64,000 nt of DNA, from positions 16,492,001 to 16,556,000 of the forward strand of contig OU342631.1 of NCBI GenBank assembly GCA_910589415.1. Direction: 5' to 3'. A program made the position numbers and the translations under genes. The notes under the pieces are model-generated. The model did not search any database, had not been told where the DNA came from, and was given only the letters and a program-made list of their open reading frames with translations. Below, piece by piece: positions 35,888 through 45,488 of the stretch (the first letter of the stretch is position 1; each line of letters opens with the position of its first letter). This DNA is from Malachius bipustulatus. Its lineage: Eukaryota; Arthropoda; Insecta; Coleoptera; Melyridae.

Positions 35888-37511
35888 TGTAACGTCGTTA
35901 AAGGTCTTATTCTTTAATTAGCTCCATTTAATATTATTAAATAAGATATCATTGTCTAAATCCCTACTATAAAGGTGTCCGCCTAGCCACTTTATTTGAT
36001 TGAAACATGAATTTCGATCCAACATCGCCACCTGTTGCCGAGTGGTAAAACTAACTAAACTAGGCAAGTTCAAGATCCCTACCTTGTAGTACAATCTGTA
36101 ACTTCCTTCTCTTACAATCTTCCTTTTCGATTAACTAGAAACACAGATGTCGCTGTGATGTAGTTTCGGAAGATGAACTAACACCCTTTTGAGTTGCGCA
36201 AAAGGATTGGTCCTTTTCGCGAGTCTGGAACAGGCTCGGCCATCTTCCATTCTTGGTGATTGAAGCGACAAGTCGCACCCCTACCTTTTCTCTTTATCTA
36301 AAAGAACCTATATAAATAGGGTAAGTAAAGCGATCAAACTACCTAAAACTTTCTCTAATAGAGTTTATATATTGTTATAGTTCTTTCTACCTACCCTATC
36401 AATTGGGGTACTATCTTATCTCGTCGGAAAACCTATCTACGGAGTAGAACCCCACCTGTCTTCACGGACGCCATATTGGTTTCCACCATCTCTACATCTG
36501 AATATCCGCTTTTATGGAAGGAATCCCTTACATTATCTGAAGGTTTTGCTACTATCTGCTCATGAATACTGGATCTCATCATTCGTAGCCCCATATTTTC
36601 GAGTTTCATCTAACCTCGAAGGACGACCACGTTACCAGAGTTAGGCACGTGTTCCCACGGGACACGACTCCATCCACCAGTCTTTCTGCCACCCCAGAGG
36701 GAGACCACGGTCTCCTATCCTGAGATTTCGTCCAGGGCCCCGCTCTCCAGTCTCGGCACGACATTCCAAGGATGGCAAAATGTCGTATCAGTAAGCAAAG
36801 TGTGACATAACCTTTTATTGCTCAGAGTGATATCAGAGAAATCTGTTAGGATTTTTGTGTCGTTCTATTGCCTTATCTCGTCGTGAGATTGATGTTTTAT
36901 TAATTAAAACTTATATTAATAATAACTATGAAATACCTGATATACAATTATTACCATTATTATTCAAGTAATGCTTGAAATGAATTTGTCACTTTTTATG
37001 TGAAGGAAAAAATAGATCTATTTTCTCTACCAGTTAAACTGTTAAATGAGATATTTTGCAATTAACTTCATGATCAATTAATTAGTAATTTCATAACCAT
37101 AGAATTTCAATAAGTTATTTTGTAAACAGAATTCATAAATATACTTTTCATTAAAAGATCAACCCTATTATTCAGTAGGTATATACTACAGTAGTTAGAA
37201 ATAGTAAACATCTCATAACCTGAGTGAATTTTGATGCCTTTATAGTTCAGGTTACTTTAGATCAATTATTCAAAAACCATAAGGCACTGGCATCCCACTA
37301 TCTTTTATCTTAGAGGAAATTAAACCGTACCGCTTTATGCTGCTGATGCTACTACAGTCGCATGAAATCTGAATGAGATTTTGGTGCATCAATTAATACT
37401 TCGGCCCAACGAAGGTAAGTCGGCTTTGTTTTTCGACAACGATCGAATTTTAATTGGCCAAGAATCATTTTAATTGGCCCAGAGCCTAATCTAATTAGCC
37501 CGATCGCAGCA
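35888..37511 (+). repeat. 5' long terminal repeat
   Basis: 1624 bp, starting TGTAACGTCG and ending GATCGCAGCA (TG...CA). Same length as the 3' copy. Confidence 0.93.
36308..36320 (+). promoter_or_regulatory. TATA box in the 5' LTR
   Basis: CTATATAAATAGG about 420 bp into the LTR is the best promoter candidate; the same motif lies at 45909-45921 in the 3' LTR. It would put the start of transcription, and hence the U3/R border, near 36345. Confidence 0.5.
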
Positions 37512-37513
37512 AT

Positions 37514-37526
37514 TGGCACTCCCCGG
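37514..37526 (+). other. Primer-binding-site candidate
   Basis: TGGCACTCCCCGG lies two bases after the 5' LTR. TGG at this place matches the CCA end of a tRNA primer. I could not assign the tRNA. Confidence 0.5.
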
Positions 37527-38225
37527 TGTGGAACGATTACTTCTTTGAATTAGAAATCCAATTTATCTTTATCTTATTTGGCTTTTATGTATCTAGGATT
37601 TTCATAAAATAAATCTCATAACTATTTGAACTTTACGATTTGTCTGCGATATCACTTGATATTTATATAAGTTTCTCTTGTTGCTTACTGCATGTTTTTA
37701 TTGAAAGCTTTTGCATGATTTAGTTTTAAGCATTATTGTTCCCTAATATATGTGTACCTACCTAATTATCTTTGTGCAAAGTGCCGTGCCGCGAAAATAC
37801 CTACTTTTTCTTACCGCTACACTGCCGCTAAAGGGTAACCCGTCAGGGAGCTTTACGGAGTGGTTGATTATACCGTCGCGATGTCTCGAGCAAGTTTTAG
37901 AGAAGCTTAATTCCGTACGGAGAGGATACTCGATATGAGAGCTCTGTAGTTAAGCTGTCTTTGAAAACTGTATCCAAAAATCTTTCCCTGAAAATTACCT
38001 TACCATTTTCTCATTAAGTTAGGTTAGGTTTCCATTAATTTTTGACTCTCCAGTCAGCTGTTGGTATTAGTGCCGACGAGCGCTAAAGCTACGAGCAGTG
38101 TTGCGACGTATCCCTTGCATTCTTTACGTCAAACGTAGAAAACTAATTCTTTACGTGTAAAGATACACCATAGCGTCACATAGCTTTTTCGATCCCTACC
38201 TTACCGACTTTAGTAGATTTCAATC

Positions 38226-39656
38226 ATGAATCCCGTTCTAGCTTTATTAAGTGAAGAACTCGCTTACGAAATAGCAATTAGAAAACAAGTCCCATTTAAT
38301 ACACAGGAGAAAAGACGAATTCAGTTTCGTGCCCTGTTAAATAGGGAAGAAAATCCTCTTTCTATTTCTGAATCTGTCTACCCCTTTGACAAAGATTCTG
38401 CAGAGGTGAAAAAGACTCTTGCAGATTTGAAAATCAAAATACAGGACGCTCCCTTGTCTCTTAATGACCCTATCTGTCAAAGAATTCAATGTCGTCTGAA
38501 TCATGTGATCTCTAGAATCAATAGATTCAAACTTGATCAAGATCCTGAAGCAAAAGCTTTAGCTGATGATTTATTTTCTGAGGCTCTAGAATTAGAAGGT
38601 CAATGGCTTCTGAAAAACGATCAGTCCCTAGACCAAACTGATAACTCATCCAATTCCCAGAGTGCATCAAGCTCTACTGTCTCCACTCATTCTAGACCTA
38701 GTGTTCCAGTTTATAAATGGAATATTAAATTTTCTGGTTCTTCTAAGGATAATTTGATCCAATTTCTAGAAAAGGTCAAAGAACTTCAAAGGTCGAGAAA
38801 TGTCTCAGACCGCGATCTTTTTGATTCGGCAATGGATCTTTTTGAAGACAAGGCTCTGATTTGGTTTCGCAGTGTTGCAAGCTCAATTATTTCTTGGGAA
38901 GATCTCAAGAATAAATTGAAAATTACTTTTCTCCCCCTCTCTTACGATGATGACCTATTAGAGGAAATCAAACAAAGAACTCATGGTGAATTTGAGTTAG
39001 TTGCTATCTATGTTGCCTCAATGCAAGGCTTATTTAAGAGATTGTCTACTCCTCCATCAGAAGTGGAGCAATTTAAAATAATCAAGAAAAATCTTCATCC
39101 CTACTTCCAAAACCATCTTGCCCTTGTTGAGGTAAACAACATTAAGGACATAATTTCAATTGGAAAGAAGTTAGAAGATAATAGGACTATAGTCCAACAA
39201 TATCGTCCCCCTCCCTCTAAGAAGGTTCAAAGTCTCTTAAATTCAGACTTAGCATGTTCTGGAGAACCAGCTTCTTTCTCTTCTCGTAAAGCCAGAGGCA
39301 CACCAACTAAAGGTGCACCTACACCTAGTAACACCAAGATCCCTGTTACTAACCTTTCTGCAGTCACCTGTTGGAATTGTTCCAACAAAGGTCATACCTA
39401 TGTAAGGTGTAATCTCCCTAGAAAAGTTTTTTGTTATGGCTGTGGTCATAAAAATGTCTACAAGTCTAAATGCCCCTCATGTTCGGCAGATTTCCTGAAC
39501 TCTCTCAAAGTCACTTCTCGTTCAAAAAACGGCGAAGTTGCACAACAGGGTGCAGTGCGACAACAAGAGACAAGCCGCCCAAAGCGAGCCCTTGTAGAAA
39601 AGAGCTCGAAGCCAAAAGACGATCAGTCTCCTCCCTCTCCAAAAGACCAGCACTAA
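38226..39656 (+). CDS. gag: Retrotransposon Gag
   Basis: 476 residues. Gag packages the element RNA into virus-like particles. The central part (about 160-330, around KWNIKFSGSSKDNLIQFLEK and IWFRSVASSIISWEDL) is the retrotransposon gag domain. Near residue 382 is one zinc knuckle, CWNCSNKGHTYVRC (C-x2-C-x4-H-x4-C), followed by a cysteine-rich second motif (CYGCGHKN...CPSC) that departs from the standard spacing. The C terminus is basic and Ser/Pro-rich. It ends inside the pol frame, which is read by frameshifting. The leader between LTR and gag (37527-38225) shows nothing else. Confidence 0.93.
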   Translation: MNPVLALLSEELAYEIAIRKQVPFNTQEKRRIQFRALLNREENPLSISESVYPFDKDSAEVKKTLADLKIKIQDAPLSLNDPICQRIQCRLNHVISRINRFKLDQDPEAKALADDLFSEALELEGQWLLKNDQSLDQTDNSSNSQSASSSTVSTHSRPSVPVYKWNIKFSGSSKDNLIQFLEKVKELQRSRNVSDRDLFDSAMDLFEDKALIWFRSVASSIISWEDLKNKLKITFLPLSYDDDLLEEIKQRTHGEFELVAIYVASMQGLFKRLSTPPSEVEQFKIIKKNLHPYFQNHLALVEVNNIKDIISIGKKLEDNRTIVQQYRPPPSKKVQSLLNSDLACSGEPASFSSRKARGTPTKGAPTPSNTKIPVTNLSAVTCWNCSNKGHTYVRCNLPRKVFCYGCGHKNVYKSKCPSCSADFLNSLKVTSRSKNGEVAQQGAVRQQETSRPKRALVEKSSKPKDDQSPPSPKDQH

Positions 39657-42600
39657 TATCTTCCAGTTATCTTGTTGATTTCACTATCCAAAAGGAACAG
39701 TGGAAATCATGGTTGCAAAAAGTTGCAAACTTTTTCGAATCTTTTCGAATACCTCCTAAAAAGGACATACCTAAACCAATAAGTGCTGACTCTTTAATAC
39801 CTGTTATAGCTCCAATCTTATTATCTAACCCTGTTGACAATAGACCATTTATAGCTGTCAAAATGTGTGACGTACCTTATACAGCCCTCTTTGACACCGG
39901 CGCCAATATCTCTGTTTGTGATTTGGAAACCATGCAGGAAGTTCTGGGTGAACTACCCATCCCTTCCAAAAATTCGGATTTGTTGTGTTCTCTGAAAAAT
40001 GCCGATGGTTCCCCTCTATCTGTTATCGACATAATTGAACTTGACCTGACCATAGATGACGTCACAAAGAAAGTCCAATTCCATGTGGTATCTTCCATTT
40101 CACCACAAATTATCTTGGGAATAGACGTAGCTCGTATTTTCAACATGATGATTAATTTCGTAAATGAATCCTTCGAAGTTCATCCCGGTGATCCTTCGTC
40201 TTCATTATCTTCTGTCTTACCTAATGAACTTAAGGTTTGCGCTATCAACAAGATTCAGGATATCTCTTGTTTACCTCCTACCGACCTTTCTAGACTTGAA
40301 TCGACGATAGACAAATTCAAAAGTTTGGCCCGTGTTGATATACTCCCTGAAACCAATGTGCTATGCCATTCCATAGAAACAAAAGACGCTAAGCCTTTTA
40401 GACAGAGACAATATCCCTTATCTCCAACCCTTCAACAATATCTGAATGAAGAGGTAGATAAATTACTTAAGTTAGAAATTGTCGAAAAAAGTAATTCTCC
40501 TTGGGTGTCCCCTGTTCTTTTGGTCCGCAAGAAAGACAAAACATACCGTATGTGTTTTGATGGTCGGAAACTAAACGAGATCACCACACATGACTCATAT
40601 CCCCTGCCTAGAATCGACACTATCTTGAGCAAGCTCAAAGATGCTAATTATCTTACCTCCATCGATTTAAAGCAGGCTTTCTTTCAAGTTCCTTTGGACG
40701 AAGAATCCCGCCCAAAGACTGCTTTTGTAGTTCCCGGGAGAGGTTTATTCCAATTCCGACGAATGCCTTTCGGACTGAGAAACAGTGCTCAAACCCAACA
40801 ACGTCTTATGGACACAATTTTAGGTCCAGCTTTGGAGCCATTTGTTTTCGTTTATCTTGACGATATAATTATCGCCACGAATAGTTTCGAGAAACATCTA
40901 GAAATTTTAAGGGAAGTATACGAGCGTTTAAAAGACGCTAATCTTACTGTCAACTTCGAAAAATGTCACTTCTGTCGAGATTCTCTCTCCTTTTTGGGTT
41001 TTATTATCGATAGAAACGGATTGCGAGTTAGTGAAGAGAAAGTTAAATCGATTATTGAGTCCCCTGTTCCTCATAACACCACTGGAGTAAGACACGTCCT
41101 AGGTATCTTACAATATTATAGGCGTTTCATAAAGGATTTTTCTACAATCAGTGCTCCTATCTCAGCTCTGCTGCATAACCGAAAAAAGGGACAGTCAATA
41201 ACTTGGAACTCAGAAGCTGATCAAGCTTTTAAACTTCTCAAGGAACGACTAACTACAGCTCCCGTTCTAGCTAGCCCAGATTTCTCGAAGCCCTTTTGCA
41301 TACAGACGGATGCAAGTGATTTCGGGTTAGGTGCGGTGCTCTTTCAACTGGAGGGAGATTTTGAACACCCCATTGCTTTTGCTAGTCGAATGCTCTCGAA
41401 AGCCGAGAAGAAATACACCGTTACCGAAAGAGAATGTTTAGGTGTCCTCTTTGGTATAGAATATTTTCGCCCTTATGTCGAAGGTGCAAATTTTACAGTT
41501 TACACCGATCACGCCTCTCTTCTCTGGCTTCGCACGTTAAAAGATCCTATGGGTCGTGTAGCTAGATGGTGTTTACGCCTCAGCCAGTTTGATTTCGACA
41601 TTAAACATCGAAAAGGCACTTGCAATGTCCCTGCAGACTATCTTTCCCGTTCTATTTCTTCTATCTCTCTCCAAAACTTTGTACCTGATGATTGGTATAA
41701 AGACATGGTCTCCAAAGTTACCGAGTTTCCTGAGAAATACCCTGACTTTACCATCAAAGACAATATTCTTTATAAACATGTTAAGCCTCGAGTGGAAGTC
41801 GTGTCTAACCTATCTGATTGGAAAATTGTTGTCCCTACTCCTAATCGGGAGGAAATAATTGCTCAATTTCATGACCCTCCAACTTCTGCGCATTTTGGAG
41901 TAAGTAAAACTTTGGCAAGAATTTCTGAAGTTTATTATTGGCCCAAAATGATTATCTCAGTCAAAAAGTACGTGAGAAACTGCCAGGTTTGTGGTGCACA
42001 CAAAGCCCCAAACACTGCTCGTGTAGGACTCATGGGTAATTATAAGAAAATCAATTTTCCCTTTCAATTTCTCTCTATTGACTTCATGGGACCTTTCCCT
42101 CGATCTAAGGCTAGAAACACCCAACTTTTAGTCGTCACAGATTGGTTTTCGAAGTTCGTTTTGGTTAAACCAATGCCTAATGCTACAGCAGCTGCCGTTA
42201 CAAAATTTCTTGAGAACCAAGTGTTCTTAATTTTCGGTGTGCCTCAAATTCTGCTTTGTGACAACGCTCAAATCTTTAAAAGCAGTCTATTTACTAATTT
42301 GCTGAAAAACTACGAAGTTAACTTGTGGTATAGCGCCAGGCATTTATCTCAGGTGAATCCGACCGAGAGAACGAATCGTACCATCCTTACAGCCATCTCA
42401 TCTTACATCCGTGACAATCATAAAGATTGGGATAAAAATGTTTATAAAATTGCACAAGCAATTAACTTATCGGTGAGCGAAGTTACTAAACACGCTCCAG
42501 CTTTCCTACTTTTCGCTAGAAATGTCCCTATAGACGGAACCTTTTACGGTCCAGTCTCAGATAATTATCTAGAATTACCTGATGATCTGTCTTATGTTCA

Positions 42601-42940
42601 TCGAGAACAAGACATATCTAAATTACCTCCTATCTTCAGTGATATACGCGATAGACTTAAGAAAGCTTACGAAGTAAGTAAGAAACATTACGACTTACGC
42701 AAGCGCCCCGATGTTTTCACCGAGGGTGACCTCGTCTGGAAACATACCTACCCACTTTCGAATGCCGCAAAGAATTTTGCTGCTAAATTGGCCCCAAAAT
42801 TCGTACTATGCCGGATATCTAAAGTAGTGTCTAAATTAGTGTACGAATTACAAGACCAAGAAGGCAATCCCCTAGGTCGCTGGCATTCTAAAGATTTGAA
42901 GGCTTATCGAGGCGAAGACCCGCCGAAAAGTGACGAATAG
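39470..42940 (+). CDS. pol: Retrotransposon Pol: protease, reverse transcriptase, RNase H, integrase
   Basis: An uninterrupted frame of 1156 codons, -1 relative to gag, probably read from about 39530 as a Gag-Pol fusion; the ATG at 39470 is likely irrelevant. Domains in order: aspartic protease (LFDTGANISVCD, about residue 141), reverse transcriptase (SIDLKQAFFQVPL, MPFGLRNS, catalytic YLDD near 461), RNase H (TDASDFGLGAVLF near 612, then TDHASLLWL), and integrase with its zinc-binding HHCC part (HDPPTSAHFG...CQVCGAHKA), catalytic core (SIDFMGPF, LCDNAQIF, NPTERTNR) and a C-terminal GPY/F-like module. The second aspartate motif reads DNAQIF where DNGxQF is usual. No stops or frame breaks are seen. 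Confidence 0.95.
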   Translation: MPLMFGRFPELSQSHFSFKKRRSCTTGCSATTRDKPPKASPCRKELEAKRRSVSSLSKRPALISSSYLVDFTIQKEQWKSWLQKVANFFESFRIPPKKDIPKPISADSLIPVIAPILLSNPVDNRPFIAVKMCDVPYTALFDTGANISVCDLETMQEVLGELPIPSKNSDLLCSLKNADGSPLSVIDIIELDLTIDDVTKKVQFHVVSSISPQIILGIDVARIFNMMINFVNESFEVHPGDPSSSLSSVLPNELKVCAINKIQDISCLPPTDLSRLESTIDKFKSLARVDILPETNVLCHSIETKDAKPFRQRQYPLSPTLQQYLNEEVDKLLKLEIVEKSNSPWVSPVLLVRKKDKTYRMCFDGRKLNEITTHDSYPLPRIDTILSKLKDANYLTSIDLKQAFFQVPLDEESRPKTAFVVPGRGLFQFRRMPFGLRNSAQTQQRLMDTILGPALEPFVFVYLDDIIIATNSFEKHLEILREVYERLKDANLTVNFEKCHFCRDSLSFLGFIIDRNGLRVSEEKVKSIIESPVPHNTTGVRHVLGILQYYRRFIKDFSTISAPISALLHNRKKGQSITWNSEADQAFKLLKERLTTAPVLASPDFSKPFCIQTDASDFGLGAVLFQLEGDFEHPIAFASRMLSKAEKKYTVTERECLGVLFGIEYFRPYVEGANFTVYTDHASLLWLRTLKDPMGRVARWCLRLSQFDFDIKHRKGTCNVPADYLSRSISSISLQNFVPDDWYKDMVSKVTEFPEKYPDFTIKDNILYKHVKPRVEVVSNLSDWKIVVPTPNREEIIAQFHDPPTSAHFGVSKTLARISEVYYWPKMIISVKKYVRNCQVCGAHKAPNTARVGLMGNYKKINFPFQFLSIDFMGPFPRSKARNTQLLVVTDWFSKFVLVKPMPNATAAAVTKFLENQVFLIFGVPQILLCDNAQIFKSSLFTNLLKNYEVNLWYSARHLSQVNPTERTNRTILTAISSYIRDNHKDWDKNVYKIAQAINLSVSEVTKHAPAFLLFARNVPIDGTFYGPVSDNYLELPDDLSYVHREQDISKLPPIFSDIRDRLKKAYEVSKKHYDLRKRPDVFTEGDLVWKHTYPLSNAAKNFAAKLAPKFVLCRISKVVSKLVYELQDQEGNPLGRWHSKDLKAYRGEDPPKSDE
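39524..39580 (+). promoter_or_regulatory. Programmed -1 frameshift signal between gag and pol
   Basis: Slippery heptamer A-AAA-AAC at 39524-39530 lies exactly in the gag phase needed for tandem slippage (codons AAA and AAC). After a 6-base spacer, GTTGCAC (39537-39543) pairs with GTGCGAC (39555-39561), a 7-bp stem with one G-U pair and an 11-base loop. Loop bases GGGTG (39548-39552) can pair with CGCCC (39576-39580), giving an H-type pseudoknot. Slippage by -1 enters the pol frame. This layout matches classical retroviral sites. Confidence 0.75.
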
Positions 42941-45477
42941 TTCCTTGTAATATCTTCTCTTTAACTTTGTTTCCCCTACCTATCTTTATCTCTCTTTTTG
43001 TACTTGACAAAAACCCGTTTAGAAAATGAGGCCTAGCAATACGAGAATTGAGAAAGCTCCGTTTCTAGTTGTATCTTAGAATGAATGAAGAATGTATGCA
43101 GAATGAATACCGTATCTTTCAAAGCGTTTCTCAAGGATCTCGAAACTAGTAGTGTGAATGTAGCGCTAAGTGTGAATGTTGCTAATTTTGGGATCGGTAT
43201 CTGCTATCCTCAGGCTCTCATTTTATTTTATCGCTCAAATTTTGAGAAGCCATATCTTTCTGGTTATCTGAAATCATTACCTTGAAAAGTAACTATTCGC
43301 CTATCTTGTCTGACCACGTTTACAGGTCTAATGTTATCTTTTAAATTTTCTTATGTTCAATGAACTAAAGAAAATACTATCTTGCCGTTGTATCTACCTT
43401 ATCTTATCTTTTACCTTTATCTTATCTACCGTCTAGTTTTAGACGGGTGCTTTCCCGACAGTTTCCGCCCTGCTACGTGCTAAAGAGAAAACTGCCCTGT
43501 TTGTCCAAACAAAAGGCAACAGGTTATCTTTATCTTACCCACCATCTTTCTAAGAACGGGTGCTTTCCCGACAGTTTCCGCCCTGCTATGTGCTAAAGTG
43601 AAAACTGCTCTGCTTGTCAAATCAGACGACAGCAGATCTCTTTTATCTTATCTTACCATCTCTTTCAAAAACGGGTGCTTTCCGACAGTTTCCGCCCTGC
43701 TATAGGCTAAAGTGAAAACTGCCCTGTTTGTCCAAACAAGAGACAACAGGTTATCTTTATCTTACCCACCATCTCTCCAAGTACGGGTGCTTTCCCGACA
43801 GTTTCCGCCCTGCTATGTGCTAAAGTGAAAACTGCTCTGCTTGTCAAATCAGACGACAGCAGATCTCTTTTATCTTATCTACCATCTTTCCAAGATTGGG
43901 TGCTTTAAGATTTTCCGCCCTGCATGGCTAAAGTGAAAAATCCCTCTGTTGTCTCAACGGAAGACAACAGAATATCTCTACCTTGTCTTACCTATCTTTC
44001 AAGAAAACGAAAATTGAATTAGCAAATTTTCTTCTTGATAACAATGACAGGCGTAAGCTTTAGTCAAAGCTTCGTGCCTTTCTTATCTTTAATTTCTTTT
44101 CAAAGAAAAGGAATTATCCTATCTTACCTTGTCTGTACCTGTTAGTACCATAATAGAATGGTAGCTAATACTTATCTTCTCTGCGAATATTTTCCAAAAT
44201 GGAAAATAAAAATCTATGTGAATTCTAGTGTTGAATTTGCAAAGATGACTTGAGATATTCGGTGTTAACACAAATGAATTTGAACACGGATATTGAATGT
44301 CCCCTACCTTAGCGATGAAAATGGTTGTTCCATTTTTCTTATCTTACCGAGTGAGATAAATTATCTTACCGTTACCTTAATGTTTATCTAATAATCCAGG
44401 CGATTATTGATGTTTTCTCAGTGCGATTATCAAATGTTTATCTATGCGATTATTGGACGATTTATCGATATGATTGTTACAATTACGCTATTTGATAAGC
44501 TACGCAGTGATTATCTGCAAACTTCCTTTCTCTCAATTATTTATTATGGAGTCGCATAGACAACGACATAGTCAAATTTTGACTGGTTCAAAGATGAAAA
44601 ATCTTGCCTATGGATTACCCTTGCGGACTCTAAAACTTATCTTTCCCTGTACAAAGATGTTTTGATGCCCAAGTTTGGACAGCATCAACCCCCTTGAGGA
44701 TCGTGTTTCACTTTTCCTTTGTTAGACTTGCTACTTGACCGCGACAGTCTCATTCTAGATTTTTCCCGCGCCCCCACTGTTTCAGTGGCGGTGCATGCTC
44801 CAAATCAGAATGCAGGGTTGTCATTGGTCAAGGAAACACCATCTAACGGTAAAGGAGGAAACCGTGCCCACCTCAGGAGATCTAATTTTATCTTAGTATG
44901 TATCTTATCTTATTGTATCTATCTTATCTTATATTATCTAATCATATCTTATCGTATCTTCATATCTAGTTATCTAGAAATTATTCCTTTGTTTATCGAC
45001 ATTGTTCGGCAAGAACAATTACCGTTTAAGAAAGTTGTCTTAATTATCTTATTACTACCGTTACTAGCATATCTTTTATTTTGTTGCCTTTGCAATGAAG
45101 CATGAATATTTTATTTTTATACCTTATGAATAGTTATTACCTAGTGCTTAATATTTAAGTCGCATGTAATTTTAGTAAACCTAACGCTATTCCCTGTTGA
45201 AAGTTGCATGTTACCTTAGTAAACATATACAAGAGAAATTTTATTCATTCAATGAAACAGATCAACGATGTCGTTGACAATTTGTTCGTTCAGAGTTGTT
45301 ATCTTATTTCCTCGAAAGGTTCATGTTATTTATGAACGTGATTTCTGAATAACATTCTCTAAGCTTATCGTCACCTAGTTGTCCCGCAAACATACCCTTC
45401 TTCGGGTATAGTAACAACTTGAAATACGCCTGTGCTTTTTCCAGTTGGTTTATCTTTAATCCTTTCCTTACCCCGGT
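42941..45477 (+). other. Post-pol region of the LTR element
   Basis: 2.5 kb with no env-like frame. It holds the 113-bp tandem array (43443-43990), many CTTATC words, and a 128-codon frame (44719-45105) whose second half has two hydrophobic stretches (FILVCILSYCIYLILYYLII and VVLIILLLPLLAYLLFCCL). That frame may be chance, a remnant of a membrane protein gene, or a small real protein; nothing identifies it. A 66-codon frame at 43085-43285 is unsupported. Confidence 0.5.
43443..43990 (+). repeat. 113-bp tandem repeat array, about five units, two alternating subtypes
   Basis: Unit starts at 43443, 43556, 43671, 43783 and 43895 carry ACGGGTGCTTTCCCGACAG or a variant. Units 1 and 3 continue CAGGTTATCTTTATCTTACC, units 2 and 4 continue CAGCAGATCTCTTTTATC, so a two-unit block has been copied. 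Each unit holds inverted words (CAGTTT/AAAACTG, CTGCTTGTC/GACAGCAG) able to form hairpins. The fifth unit is diverged. Confidence 0.85.
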
Positions 45478-45486
45478 AAAGAGAGG
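45478..45486 (+). other. Polypurine tract
   Basis: AAAGAGAGG ends two bases before the 3' LTR, the expected place for the plus-strand primer. Confidence 0.65.
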
Positions 45487-45488
45487 TG

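Noticed and set aside
43443..43990. CRISPR-like array
   Set aside because: Units are tandem 113-bp repeats without unique spacers, inside a eukaryotic retrotransposon.
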